Positions 1 through 10,384 of a stretch of DNA of 64,000 nt are shown here, piece after piece. A model generated the notes under the pieces. That model made no database searches. It was not told where the DNA came from and saw only the letters and a list, made by a program, of their open reading frames with translations. The translations under genes were made by a program, and so were the position numbers. The DNA is from Larix kaempferi (Eukaryota > Streptophyta > Pinopsida > Pinales > Pinaceae), in NCBI GenBank assembly GCA_027924585.1, contig BSBM01000779.1, forward strand, positions 14,225,001 to 14,289,000. Reading direction: 5' to 3'. Every line of letters starts with the position of its first letter. Within the stretch, counting starts at the first letter, position 1.

Positions 1-532
1 TATTAAAAACATAATAGTTATTCTCAAACTAAAATCCTCAATTCAAAACATTACAAAAATATCTTATCAAAAATTTGTCAACATTGACATTTTCCTCAAC
101 AATATGAAACTAATCAAGAATATCATGCATCCCGAAATCTTCATCGAAATTGACATTTTCTGCTGGTTGGCCTCTTCCTGGACCTCAACTTGTTCTTCCA
201 GTGGGTCCTCTACTTCTCCAAAATGCCCAAAGTGATATTTTATGAACATCCCTTTTAAGGGAGACTGGAGCTCTTTCGACATATTTTCCACAAGTGACTC
301 ACTAAATTCTCCTTTCTTCAAACCAACTTCCTGCATTTCATCTGGAATAAATTTCATAGCATTAATTCCTTGCTTTATATAATTGCACTGTAGTAGATCA
401 TTCTCAATGGATATGCAATTTCTTCCTTTTTGTAATGAACATTCTATTGTTGTACCTAATCAACACATACAAAACAAAAAAAAGTTAAATAACATAATGA
501 AACATAAATTTGAAAAATATATATTACTAAAT

Positions 533-1420
533 TTAGATTATGGCAATAGTTTCATATGTAATATCAAAAATATTACCCGATCCTGAGAACAAATCTAAAA
601 CCCAATCTCCTTCTCTTGAAAAAATATCTATTAGATAATAAATCAATGCTTGTGGCTTCTGGTAGATGTTTACAATCTCTCCTTCCAAATCTCTTTCTTC
701 ATATGTCAACTTGTTAACCACGACATTATAAGACAATATTTGACTATATTTTCCTTCACTCTTTTCATTGATTAAAAGAGTTTCATAGGTCTCATATTTT
801 TTCCAACATGCAATATGTATGTTTTCAATATCACTCATAAATGGATTAGTGTTGGAGCTATGAATGTTAGGCTTATGCCTATAGCAAAAATAGATAAGAA
901 TCTAATTAACTTATAGAAAAATAATTTTGGTTTCTAAATTCAATTGTTTAATAATATACTACAAATATCTTACTAATACAGTTGTTTCCTTGAGTTTGTT
1001 TTATCCCTAAAAGTTGTTAGCACTACTCCTCCTTGTAGATTTGAATGGAAAACAAGAAATCTCCATAGGGGTGATGTTGTGACATCCAGAAATCTCGAAA
1101 CCACTTTATTGAATGACTGGTATGTATAAGGCTCACAATCATAAGTAATGTTTTTGATATTGTATCCATGAGGGATATCTGAAATAACTAGGGAGTACTC
1201 CTTTTTGGGAACAAGATTTTCAATGTTTGCAAAATCACTTCATATTGCACAGTGTCGAGCCCATTCGAAACATGATGATCAAGGGTGTCATCAAGTTCAA
1301 CGTTTTCAAGACATTGTCTTCCTTGTCATTCTATTTTAGCTCTTTGAATATGAATTTTGAAAGACTCGGGTATTCTATTCTTCTTTGACATCTTTGAAAA
1401 CAAAATTATATCTATTAGTA
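533..1420 (-). other. Beta-class DNA amino-methyltransferase domain, degenerate
   Basis: Minus-strand pieces read YSLVISDIPHGYNI, then YQSFNKVVSRFLDVTTSPLWRF, and after a gap a KPQALIYYLIDIFSREGDWVLDLFSGSGN segment. The 'KP..L...LI..FS..GD.VLD.F.GSG' string is the hallmark of the N4/N6 methylase family (PF01555 type). The catalytic DPPY/SPPY motif has drifted to DIPH, so this copy is probably inactive even without its frame breaks. AdoMet-dependent transfer to an exocyclic base amine would be the ancestral reaction. Whether the product was 4mC or 6mA cannot be read from the sequence. Confidence 0.65.
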
Positions 1421-1622
1421 ATAAAATAGAAATGAATTCACTTAGAAATAAATATAATAGAAAATATCATAAATCATGATATATTTTTGTATGCAACAAA
1501 TAAATATTTTAAGTTTTCCATGTAGCTTGAATCTGGATAGTTGCATCTAGCATCATCCCAACTCTTCGCACCCAACATTATAACCATATCCTCTTGTATT
1601 TTCATGTAAACCTTATGACTAC

Positions 1623-2266
1623 TGTTGGTTGTGGAGCCAGATCTTCTAGTCTCATAGATGATATTGTATCAGCCGTGTTTGTACCCTAGTTCTATATGAT
1701 CTGTAGGTGGACTGTACACTCACCCCAGCGGGGGGGTGTGGGGGGGCATTGCCCCCCCACGGGGTTCCAGGGGGGACCATCCCCCCTGGCTGGGGGGTCC
1801 GGGGGCCAGCGGTCCCTCGGCGGGGGTTTGGGGGCAGTGCCCCCCGAGAAATGGGGGTTCAGGGGCAACGCCCCCGAAGAAAATTTTTGGGGCTGTTTTC
1901 GCTAGCTGTTTTGCGGGCCCATGGTTTTGGGTATCCCGTGGTATTTTCCCATTGTATTTCCCTTATAAAAGAAAGACATTGTAATACGGCTAGGGTTGTT
2001 GATGTATTAGGTTTTATGCATTGTAAAGATCTTTGAGATCAGGAGAGAGACTATAAAAGGAGAAGAGGAAGTGCAGCGGTTGTGCTGCAGGTTGTATCCC
2101 TTCGACTTGCTGGACGGTAATAATAATAAGGACTGGCAAATTCAGTGTGGACGTAGCCCAAGTTGGGTGAACCACGATATATTTGTGTCTCTCTTGTAAT
2201 GTGTATGTGTGATTATATTTGCATTTCTGTTTATTGTTATTGCTCTGCGATCCTATTTTTCTAACA
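1623..2266. mobile_element. Solo LTR (family A, copy 1), 644 bp
   Basis: The block begins TGTTGGTTGTGG and ends TTTTTCTAACA. It is flanked by a perfect 5-bp target duplication, ACTAC, at 1618-1622 and 2267-2271. No coding region follows, so it is a solo LTR left by recombination between two LTRs. It interrupts the methyltransferase pseudogene: host gene sequence resumes on both sides. A second family member lies at 13727-14327. Inside are strings of short G-run/C-run hairpins (1727-1880) and a TATAAAAG box near 2052. Confidence 0.88.
1727..1880. repeat. G-run/C-run hairpin cluster inside solo LTR
   Basis: This 150-base patch is far richer in G and C than anything around it. It consists of alternating runs of 4-7 G and 4-7 C, such as GGGGGCAGTGCCCCCC, each able to fold as a short hairpin. 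The same style occurs in the second LTR copy (13800-13910), so it belongs to the LTR and is not chance composition. Stop-free G/P-rich reading frames across it are composition artefacts. Confidence 0.75.
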
Positions 2267-2769
2267 ACTACATGATGTAAAAATAAATGGTGTTAACAAT
2301 GACATCTAATAATAACACAATGTGTATTTAATAAAAAATCTTAAACTCAAAAAATAAACTTAAAAAAATAAAAACAACCTATAAACTTAATTTTCAAAAT
2401 CATTGCACATTTCCTCCATGGATAATTCACTTGAATTTACACGTGACAGTATTGTAGATATAAGTGTTTCATCATTCACAACTTGCAATGATCTCCAAGG
2501 TGTTATAGTCATATCTTCTGGAAAATTCTTGACATCAGGGCGTCCTTGACTACTGCTCCATGCAACTGCTTTATTTTTTTTTACCTTCTAATTTTTTACG
2601 CCAATATTCTCCCACATGCTAAATATGTCATCCATTAAATACCATATGGGGCTCATTCTAAAGACCAACTGAAAATAGTTATCTACAGCTCTGAATGCAT
2701 TACTTCCTTTCAAACCTTTATGTTTCACATTGTCCTCTTTAATAGGGATACCTATTTCCATACAACATT

Positions 2770-3190
2770 GTTTCTAGAAATCTGCATCAACTTTCAATCT
2801 ATCCCCACCACATATTTGTTCAAATTCAGTGTGGATAAATATAACCCTTTGAACGAATTTCATGGAAATCCTATAGTCACTATCTGTGTTGTTATCCCAT
2901 GCCAATATTTTTGCTTCCACATCTGTTAAACCATCGTAAATGATGCATTTCACTGTTTGAAAAATAGGGTTTTTGGGAAACTCTTGCATCAATTCTCTTC
3001 TAGCCTGCGCAGAATGATTTCCCCCAAAACATAGCAGTTATAATCAAGACATTTTGATTCTTCAAAGGAATCTCTTACATGAACATCTTTTGGGTCAACA
3101 AGAACAAGATTGTCAACCACATGTGCATAGGGATTGTGCCTCATCAATGCTTTCAAGTTATAAACATGCAAGTGATGTGGTTTCCTAATT
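2770..3190 (-). other. ParB-like nuclease/CTPase-type domain, frameshifted
   Basis: The block begins near HHLHVYNLKAL, runs through LVLVDPKDVHVRDSF and reaches CYVLG. It then continues in the next frame as GNHSAQARRELMQEF and on to CIIYDGLTDVEAKILAWDNN. ParB/Srx-fold proteins carry a conserved G-x-HR-x-x-A motif followed by a 'D.EA...A..EN' helix; both are visible, with HS in place of HR. The frame change falls in a run of five G bases and is best read as a one-base loss. This is motif recognition by eye without a profile search. Confidence 0.65.
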
Positions 3191-4362
3191 TGATACTTCT
3201 CTTGGCCTTCTGTGTGTGTATAAAGTCACTTTACATTTAAATCAAATGTATTCCCATTGTGAACCAACTTATCCCTCCGCAATTGAACTCGAACAACATT
3301 TTGTGTTGTCTTAACAACACCATCATCTAGATCACCACCTGGAGTAATGATTTCCAAATTGTCCCCCGAGTTCTCACTATGATTTTCAACATTGGATTGA
3401 ACATCTTCTCTCCTCCTTTTATGTCTTGAAGAAGTTGTATCTAAAAGAAAAACTTGTTGATCAAGAATGGAAACATCCTCATCCATAGGTCTTTTAGAAG
3501 AGTGTCTCTTACTCTTACCAGTAGAAGTAACATCGTCATCACCAACAATTCGTTGATCATGTTCAGTTGGGAAAGATATCCTTTTGAATGTAACCTTAAT
3601 AGGTACTTCATTTGATTGTTGGATGCATTTTCCTTTCCGTTCTTGTACTTCTTCGGGAACATTTTGCACTCATTTTTGCTTTGGTGTTTCTCTCTTCTTT
3701 GGTGCTTCTCTCTTATGAAGAGGGGAATTAATAACATCCATTAGATTTTCTTTTGTAGAATAAATTTCATTCAAAATATGGGAAAGTGCCATAGCAAAAT
3801 CCTGCGAAATAAAAACATTATTGTATTAAATCTATTACATGGTCATATAATTCAAAGTATAAGAAATTCATAAAGATATAAAAATATAGAAACTTACACT
3901 CTTGCGCTCAATATCGTGCATGACTCCTACACAAAATTCTGTGAAAATTTCCTTGATCTTATAGTTTAAAACCTTCAAAGAATATTGTATTTTGACAATG
4001 GTTTTAGCTTGTTTCACTAGTGCATAAACAACGTCTTTACCCGACACCAAAAAAATATCTCACAACAATCACAATGAGTGATAATCATTTTTAAGATATG
4101 CAAATCCAGCACAATATAAGTGAATACTGTCTAAGTTGCCTTGATATTTCTCTTTCAAAAACCATGAACGGTCCATTTTCTCTTCAACTAGTGCATGTTT
4201 CCATTCTCTAGAATTTTTGGCTTTTAAATCATCATTGGGTACAACTTCATCACGTGCAACATTGTCAGATGGCTCAACTATTTTTTTCAATGACTTCATC
4301 AACGATCTCACTCCAAAGATGTTTACAGATAGTTTTATTGATATCATTTTCCCTATAGTCAA

Positions 4363-4500
4363 AAAAAAAAAAAAAAAAAAAAAAGTATATGTTTTAAAAA
4401 AAAAAGTTGCGCTTAAAAAAATTTGTTAACATATAGTACACAAAGCATAATAATTTTTTAAATGTAGAGGGAGTTCGAGAATTTTTTTTTTAAATACATA
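4363..4500. repeat. Poly-A/T tracts upstream of the ParB/methyltransferase gene
   Basis: A run of more than 20 A followed by further A and T tracts lies between the start of the minus-strand pseudogene and the palindromic repeat field. No promoter element could be assigned with confidence. Confidence 0.5.
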
Positions 4501-5330
4501 GCCCTTGGGCTATGCTATGGGCTCCCGTAACATTCGTAGCATAGCCTAAGGGCTCATCATTTGCTGGCTTAGCATAGCCCAAGGGATATGCATTGGTGTC
4601 CCGTGCCCAATGTATATCTCTTGGGCTATGCTATGGGCACCCCCATATCATTACATGCCCCCGTAGCATAGCCTAAGGGATATGCATTGGTGCCCCCGTG
4701 TCCAATGCATATCCCTTGGGCTATGCTATGGGAACCCCTTAGCATATCCCAAGGGCTATGCCTTGCCCGTGACCAATGCATAGCCCTTGTGCTATGCCTT
4801 TCCCGTGGCCAATGCATATCCCTTCGGCTATGCTACAGGGTTCCCATAGCATAGACCAAGGGATATCCAATAGCTCATGGATATAGCCATGGCCTATTTC
4901 ATTTCCTTCGGGCTATGTTACGGGCACCCATTGCATAGCCCAAGAATAATAGCCATGGGCTATTGCATAGCCCACGGGCCAGGCCCCCTTTTGGATCCCA
5001 TGGCGCTCACCCCAAAGGGGTCCTAGGGGGAGTGGAGCTCCACCCCCGAGCCCCCTTTGGGTGCCCACATCGCCAGTGAGCACCACGATTCTCCCATTGC
5101 ATAGCCCGTGGGCTATGCAATGGCCCGCTAATGCCCGTGGGATATGCAATATCCCATGGCTATAGTCATGGTTTATTGCATATCCCACAAGCTATGCAAT
5201 GGGTCACGCGTTGGCTATGCATAGGGTCATCCCTTTGGGAGCCCAATGCATAACCTGAGGGCGATGCATAGCCCCTGGGCTATGCAATGGGACACCGAAT
5301 TCCCATTTAAATGAGCTTGGGGGTAGGAGC
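4500..5330. repeat. Near-palindromic repeat field (core GCATAGCCCAAGGGCTATGC)
   Basis: Variants of a roughly 20-base imperfect palindrome, built from ATAGCCC plus GGGCTAT, recur at irregular spacing in both orientations for about 830 bases. They are often extended by ATGCATTGG or CCCGTGG words. Because the unit is nearly self-complementary, many alternative hairpins can form. Near 4980-5060 there is also a G-run/C-run patch like those in the solo LTRs. The field separates the divergent ParB/methyltransferase and DUF7869-like genes. Short reading frames here are repeat artefacts. Confidence 0.85.
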
Positions 5331-6313
5331 TTAGATCCTCACTCGTGCACGAAAAGGGGCGTGCCCCAGGGCCATCCTTTGGGTGCATGAGCCATCAGGC
5401 CAAAATAAAAAATAAAAAAAACTACCCAGGTTTTTACACAGGGCATGCCGAAGCCCAAAGGAAAAAAAATTGCATCAAAACATAAAAAATTTAAAGTATT
5501 TAAAAACAACATTTACATTCAAAAAATAATTTAGCTAACCTTGACAATGTTTGAAGCTCTTCGAAGGTCTTCAAAGCCTTGTGGATTGTTGTTTGCAAAT
5601 GGTAACTGTAGAAAACCAAACTGCGTTAATATAGCATAAAATAAGTGTTTTTTTTACCGTTTTATGAATGTGGGATTAAAATGAAAAGACAAAACCACAA
5701 AACAAACATTGCTAAATGAAATATAAAATAGAAATATTTATTTAATAAAAATAGAACTAACCTTCAAGAACTATTAAATTACCTGAAATTTCAAATGTGA
5801 AGAATATGAAATAAAAATAGTTTATATGGCTAATATTATGTTTAACATTATTCGTTTTACGAATGCGAGATTAAAAACTGTGTAATTAGCTAATGCATTA
5901 TTTCTAAACTTAGAGAAGAAGGCATTAAATGAAATTTGACTAGTGTTATGACTTTTGGTTTAAAAAATTAATGTAAATAACTAATATTGTATTAAAAAGT
6001 TTGGATAGCATTGTTTACATGTCATTTTATTAGTATTATTACAATTTTTATACAATAAATTAAATTACTTTTAATAGCGTTATGATTGTGTTTGAAATGT
6101 GTGATTTATTTTGCAGGGAAATTTTGGAGGGAAAAGTTTGAAGGAAAATTTTGGAGGGAATGTTTGGGAGGGAAAATTTTGGATGGAAAATTTGGGAGAG
6201 AAAATTTCATTCTTTTAGCTATAAGATTGTTGGGGATTGATAGTTGCACCATTGTACTTTTTGGTGAGGAGTGTGAAAAAATTTCATTCTCTTATACTTT
6301 TTAGTGAAATGTC
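5331..6313. other. AT-rich spacer and leader of the DUF7869-like gene
   Basis: No coding region is supported here. The stretch is AT-rich. At 6115-6205 a 14-17 base unit around GGAGGGAAAATTTT is repeated about five times, just before the first plausible ATG at 6314. This repeat could be leader sequence of the downstream gene. Confidence 0.5.
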
Positions 6314-9300
6314 ATGGACTCGTCTGAATCAATCTCAATGTCTGAAGATGTACATGAAAATCGTGGAAATTTTATTTTAAGTGGGGATTTCAAAGGCACT
6401 GATGACAATTTACCTTCAATTGAAGATTTTAAAGGAATTAATGATGATGATCAAGAGCTTCTTCCATGTGGATATTTTAAAGACACTGAGGAAGGTGATG
6501 AAAAGTTTCCTCCAAGTGACAATTTTCAAGGCACCAATGATGATTTTGCAAAAGGAAATGATTCTCAAGGCATCAACAATGATTTTCCTCCAAGCGATGA
6601 TTTTGAAGGCACTAACATTGATTTTCCTTTCAAGCCAAGATTTTCCTCCAAGTGAGGATTTTCAAGGCACAAATGATGATTTCCCTCCAAGCCAAGATTT
6701 TCCTCCAAGCAAGGATTTACAGGACAACAAACTTGATTTTCCTCTAAGCGAGGATTTTAATGGGATAGATAATAATTTTGGTGAGGATGAAGACACTAAT
6801 GATCTTGTAGATTATTTTCCTTCAAGCGAGGATTTTAATGGCACCGACGATTATTTTCCTCCAAGTGAGGATTTTAATGGGATTGATAATGTTCCTCCCC
6901 CAAGCAAGGATTTTGATGGCACTGAGGGTGATTTTCCTCCAAGCGAGGATTTTAATGGGACTGATAATATTTCTCCTACAAGCAAGGATTTTGATGGAAC
7001 TGATGATCATTTTCCTTCAAGCGAGGATTTTAATGGGACTAATAATGTTTCTCCTCTAAGCTAGGATTTAGATGGCATAGATGATGATTTTCCTCCAAGC
7101 GAGGATTTTAATGGGACAGATGATGATTTTGGTCATGGGGATAAAGGAAACAACAAAGTTGAAGATGGTTTTCCTCCCAGCTAGGATTTTAATGGCTATA
7201 ATGATGATTTTCCTCCAAGTGAGGATTTTAGTGGGACAAATGATGATTTTGGTGAGGCTGAAGTCACCAATAATGGTGAAGATGATTTTCCTCCAAGCGA
7301 GGATTATGATGGTAGTGATGATGATTTTCCTCCAAGCGAGGATTTTAATGGCAGCAATGATGATATTCCTCCAAGCGAGTATTTTAATGGGACAGATGAT
7401 GAATTTGGTGAGGATGAGGGCACCAATAATGCTGAAGATGAATTTCCTCCGAGCGAGGATTTTGATGGCACGGATGATGATTTTCCTCCAAGCAAGGATT
7501 TTGATAGCACTAATGATGAATTTCCTCCAAGTGAGGATTTTAAAGGGATAGGTGATGATTCTACTGAGGATGAAGGCACCAATAATGATGAAGGTTATTT
7601 TCCTCCAAGCAAGGATTTTGATGGCATTGATGATTATTTCCATCCAAGCAAGGATTTTAATGGGACAAATGCTGCTTTTGGTGATGATGAACCCACCAAT
7701 GATGTTGATTTAACCTGATATGATAAACTTGATACTGATACGGATAATCATTCTCCTACTAATTTTGGTGATGATAATCTCAATGAGAAGGATGGTATTC
7801 CTCACATTGATGAGGATATTCATTCTAATGAGGATGATTTAATGGTTCATGAAACACAAAGGAAAATTGTACCAATGAGCAAGATTAAGTGTAGGACTAG
7901 GCCATTTTATATCAATCCAAAGCATTCTAGTTATACAAGGTCTAGGAAAGATTTGATCACAAGTCCCAGTTCTATTACTAATTTGATTTCAAGTGAGTGT
8001 TGCCAAAAAAATTGTCTGAAACAAATACACTACAATTATGCCTTAGAGAAAAGGCGAGCATATCTATCAATGAACAAAAATATGCAAAATTCATATTTGG
8101 TAGGGTGCATGATTTCTACAAAGGTAGGTTATGATTATTGCATTGGAAGTATTTTTCTTTGCAGAAGGGAATTCAAAAGAATCCAGACAAGGCCAGAAAA
8201 GGATCCTACATTTTATTGTAAAGAATATCATGCACGAGCTAGTGGGTCATTAACAATCATTGCAATGTCATGGATGTGTGACTTCTTTTCTAAGCATGGA
8301 GAGAGTATGCTAGATAGAGAAACCATACATATTTCAGATAATTTCTCAAGGAAGGAAGTATACAACTTGTAGAAGGCATTTGTTCAAGATGTTGAAGGAA
8401 ATAACAATTTCATTAGATATGCATATTTTACAAGAGTATGGAAAACAGAGTTCAACAATGTCCATATTCCTAAGAGGTCAAGGATGGGGGTTTGCAGTAT
8501 ATGTGCTTCTCTTAAACAAAGAAGGGATAAATTGGAAGGGATAGAAAGAGGTATGTCTCTAACAACTTTATTATTTTGGAATAAATATCTATTACGAAAG
8601 CTCATCAATGTTTTGTTTTTATTTTATTTGTAGATTCTGTTGTTAAAGAACTTCAGGCACATCGCAATCAACAATTAGTTGAATGACAAAATTTATACAA
8701 ACGTCGCAATAAGTGTTATGATGAACCACATAAGTATATGGTTTTGATAATTGATGGCATGGATCAGAAACAAACACTTTTGCCACATTTTGTTCATGTA
8801 CCAAATAATTTAAAGGAGGAAAATTTTATTCAGTTTCACTTTGTTGGTTGTATGATTTTTAATGGTGAAATGTCTCCAAGGGTTTACTTTACAGCTTGCA
8901 ATACTCATAATGATGCAAATCTAACCATTACCATAATTCATCATGTACTGACTCGTTGTTTTGGTAATCTTCCTGCAGTTCTATAACTGCAATTAGACAA
9001 CCCCAGCCGGGAAAACAAAAATCAGATCGTGTTTGGTTATCTGAAGATGGAATTTTTCAAAAGGTTAAAGTTGGTTTCCTTCTTGTTGGGCATACACATG
9101 ACCATATTGATCAAATGTTTAGCCATTTTGCAATGACATTGGGGAGGAATAATTTTGGGAGCCTTCCATCATTAACTGAAATGATTAGAAAAACATATAG
9201 TCCAGATCCCCTTGTACTAACATTTGAGGAAACTATTGACATGTGAAGATTTATTTTGGGATCGCATGGTGAAGAAAGGTGCATTGAGAAACTTAATGAC

Positions 9301-10367
9301 ATTATCTTTCAACATCAATTTCATATAAAAAATATTGATGGGAAAACACTAATATGGGGTAAAAAATACTCAACAAGTGTAGAATGGGGGCCTACATCAG
9401 GTTTAGCATTTCTGAAATTCATCCCAAGTCGTCAAATGTATGCTTCAAAGTTATCGTTGTTGCAATTAGTTGTTGAGATTCAAAATTCACGCTGGCACAA
9501 TAGAGATGTTGATTCTTCTCAATGCTTGGAAGAAATTAAAAATTCTATCAACGATACATATGACTATTTTGATGTTGTTGATTATGTTTGGTGGGAGTCA
9601 TTTTCATGGAGAAAAATTACATAATTACAAACTCTACAAATGGAGATATTTTTTTGAAGACTCCATTCAGATGGACACAAAGTATGTCAAATGAAAATGA
9701 GGAGAGAAATGTTGAGCCTTGTCAACCAGAAGAAAGGGAAATGTACATTGGGTCTAGAAGAGAATCTATATGGCATGAGGCGATGGAATAACTTTAGAGA
9801 GGCTCGGTACAAGATATTAATGAGGGTTGCATGATTGCAGTTTTGGCCATAGAAGGTCCACGTGGTTATCCATTCTAGATTGCAAAATTTATGAAGGTCA
9901 ATAAAGAAAATGAAGAAGTTATATCTATTGAAGTACATTGGTATGCAACAAACATACACCCATTCGATGGTGTGTACAAGCCGGAGATGGTGATCAAGAA
10001 AAAGGTTTGCAAAAAGAGAAAAAGAAAGGGTCAAAATGTAAATCATCGTCGCATAGACATTTTGAAATTAGAGGATGTTGACATACTAGTTTATGACTTC
10101 CAATTGACAATGAAATGCACTCTTCACTCCAAGACTATAGATATTATCAAAAGATTGTTGGCACTAGAAATAGGTGCAACATGGGAGTTTGCTAAACCAA
10201 GGCGTAGATCTAGAAGAAATATGGCATATGAAATGTTGGGCGTACATGAATATTCAGATGGTGCACTCATTGATAGTAGAGAAGAATACGGGTCATCTAC
10301 ATCTTCATCTAGCCATTCATCTAAAGAAAATGTAGCTTCTGATAATGTGTCAGAATCCATGTGTTGA
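6314..10367 (+). pseudogene. DUF7869-like transposase-related gene, broken
   Basis: Starting from ATG 6314, an acidic repeat region (to about 7800) is followed by a conserved body and a basic/serine-rich tail ending at 10367. The body shows VLIIDGMDQKQTLLPHF (about 8738), QLDNPSRENKNQIVFGYL (about 8990) and LLVGHTHDHIDQMFSHF (about 9080). These three acidic motifs, D then D then a GHTH..ID motif, match the DUF7869 family, which looks like an RNase-H-fold transposase or integrase. Near the C-terminus, GPRGYPF.IAKF plus VHWY.TNIHPFDGVYKP resembles a small reader-type beta domain. An intron is visible at about 8550-8635. Lesions: a frameshift near 6640, stops near 7062, 7182, 7717, 8370, 8685 and 9244, and a frameshift near 9040. 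The conserved motifs and repair of the frame across lesions support a real but decayed gene. Its biochemical role is unproven. Confidence 0.6.
6570..7700 (+). repeat. Coding tandem repeat: acidic PPSEDFNGTDDDF units
   Basis: About 25 imperfect copies of a 36-48 base unit encode variants of FPPSEDFNGTDDDF. They are interspersed with longer units ending FGEDEGTNN. The acidic, proline-spaced repeat forms the N-terminal third of the DUF7869-like pseudogene. Nucleotide identity between neighbouring units is high (CCAAGCGAGGATTTTAATGG recurs), so the array expanded recently relative to the body of the gene. Three of the gene's stops (near 7062, 7182 and 7717) lie in or at the end of the array. Confidence 0.85.
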
Positions 10368-10384
10368 TTTGAATATTTGCACAT

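Larger units (their letters stand above)
67..4362 (-). pseudogene. Decayed ParB-like / beta-class DNA amino-methyltransferase gene
   Basis: Read on the minus strand, pieces in different frames line up as one protein. Order: a basic, charged N-terminal region (4362-3230); a ParB-like region (3190-2770); a middle region (2770-2395); after an inserted LTR, the methyltransferase (1620-580); and a C-terminal tail (357-67). The ParB-like part has the signature GGNHSAQARREL followed by LTDVEAKILAWDNN. The methyltransferase part has SDIPHGY (1162-1182), which occupies the place of the DPPY catalytic motif, and then LDLFSGSGN (571-600), the FxGxG AdoMet-binding motif. The order IV then I is that of beta-class N4-cytosine/N6-adenine enzymes. 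Lesions are a TGA near 3669, a one-base frameshift in a G run at 3021-3025 inside the ParB signature, further frame breaks, and DIPH in place of DPPY. A donor/acceptor pair at 3897/3804 shows it is a spliced eukaryotic gene. The ParB-plus-methylase layout is common in phage and bacterial proteins. Confidence 0.68.

Noticed and set aside
1696-2036. Plus-strand G/P/R-rich reading frames
   Set aside because: All lie in the G-run/C-run part of the solo LTR and exist in several frames at once, as low-complexity sequence does.
67-4362. Bacterial contamination as the source of the ParB/methyltransferase sequence
   Set aside because: The locus has a GT-AG intron, a plant LTR with a target duplication inside it, and plant-like AT-rich flanks.
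4626-5188. Minus-strand frames in the palindromic field
   Set aside because: Composed entirely of the repeat unit; the same words occur in other frames.
6822-7643. Antisense frames of repeated IKILAWRK-type units
   Set aside because: They are the reverse reading of the acidic coding repeat of the DUF7869-like gene and have no independent support.
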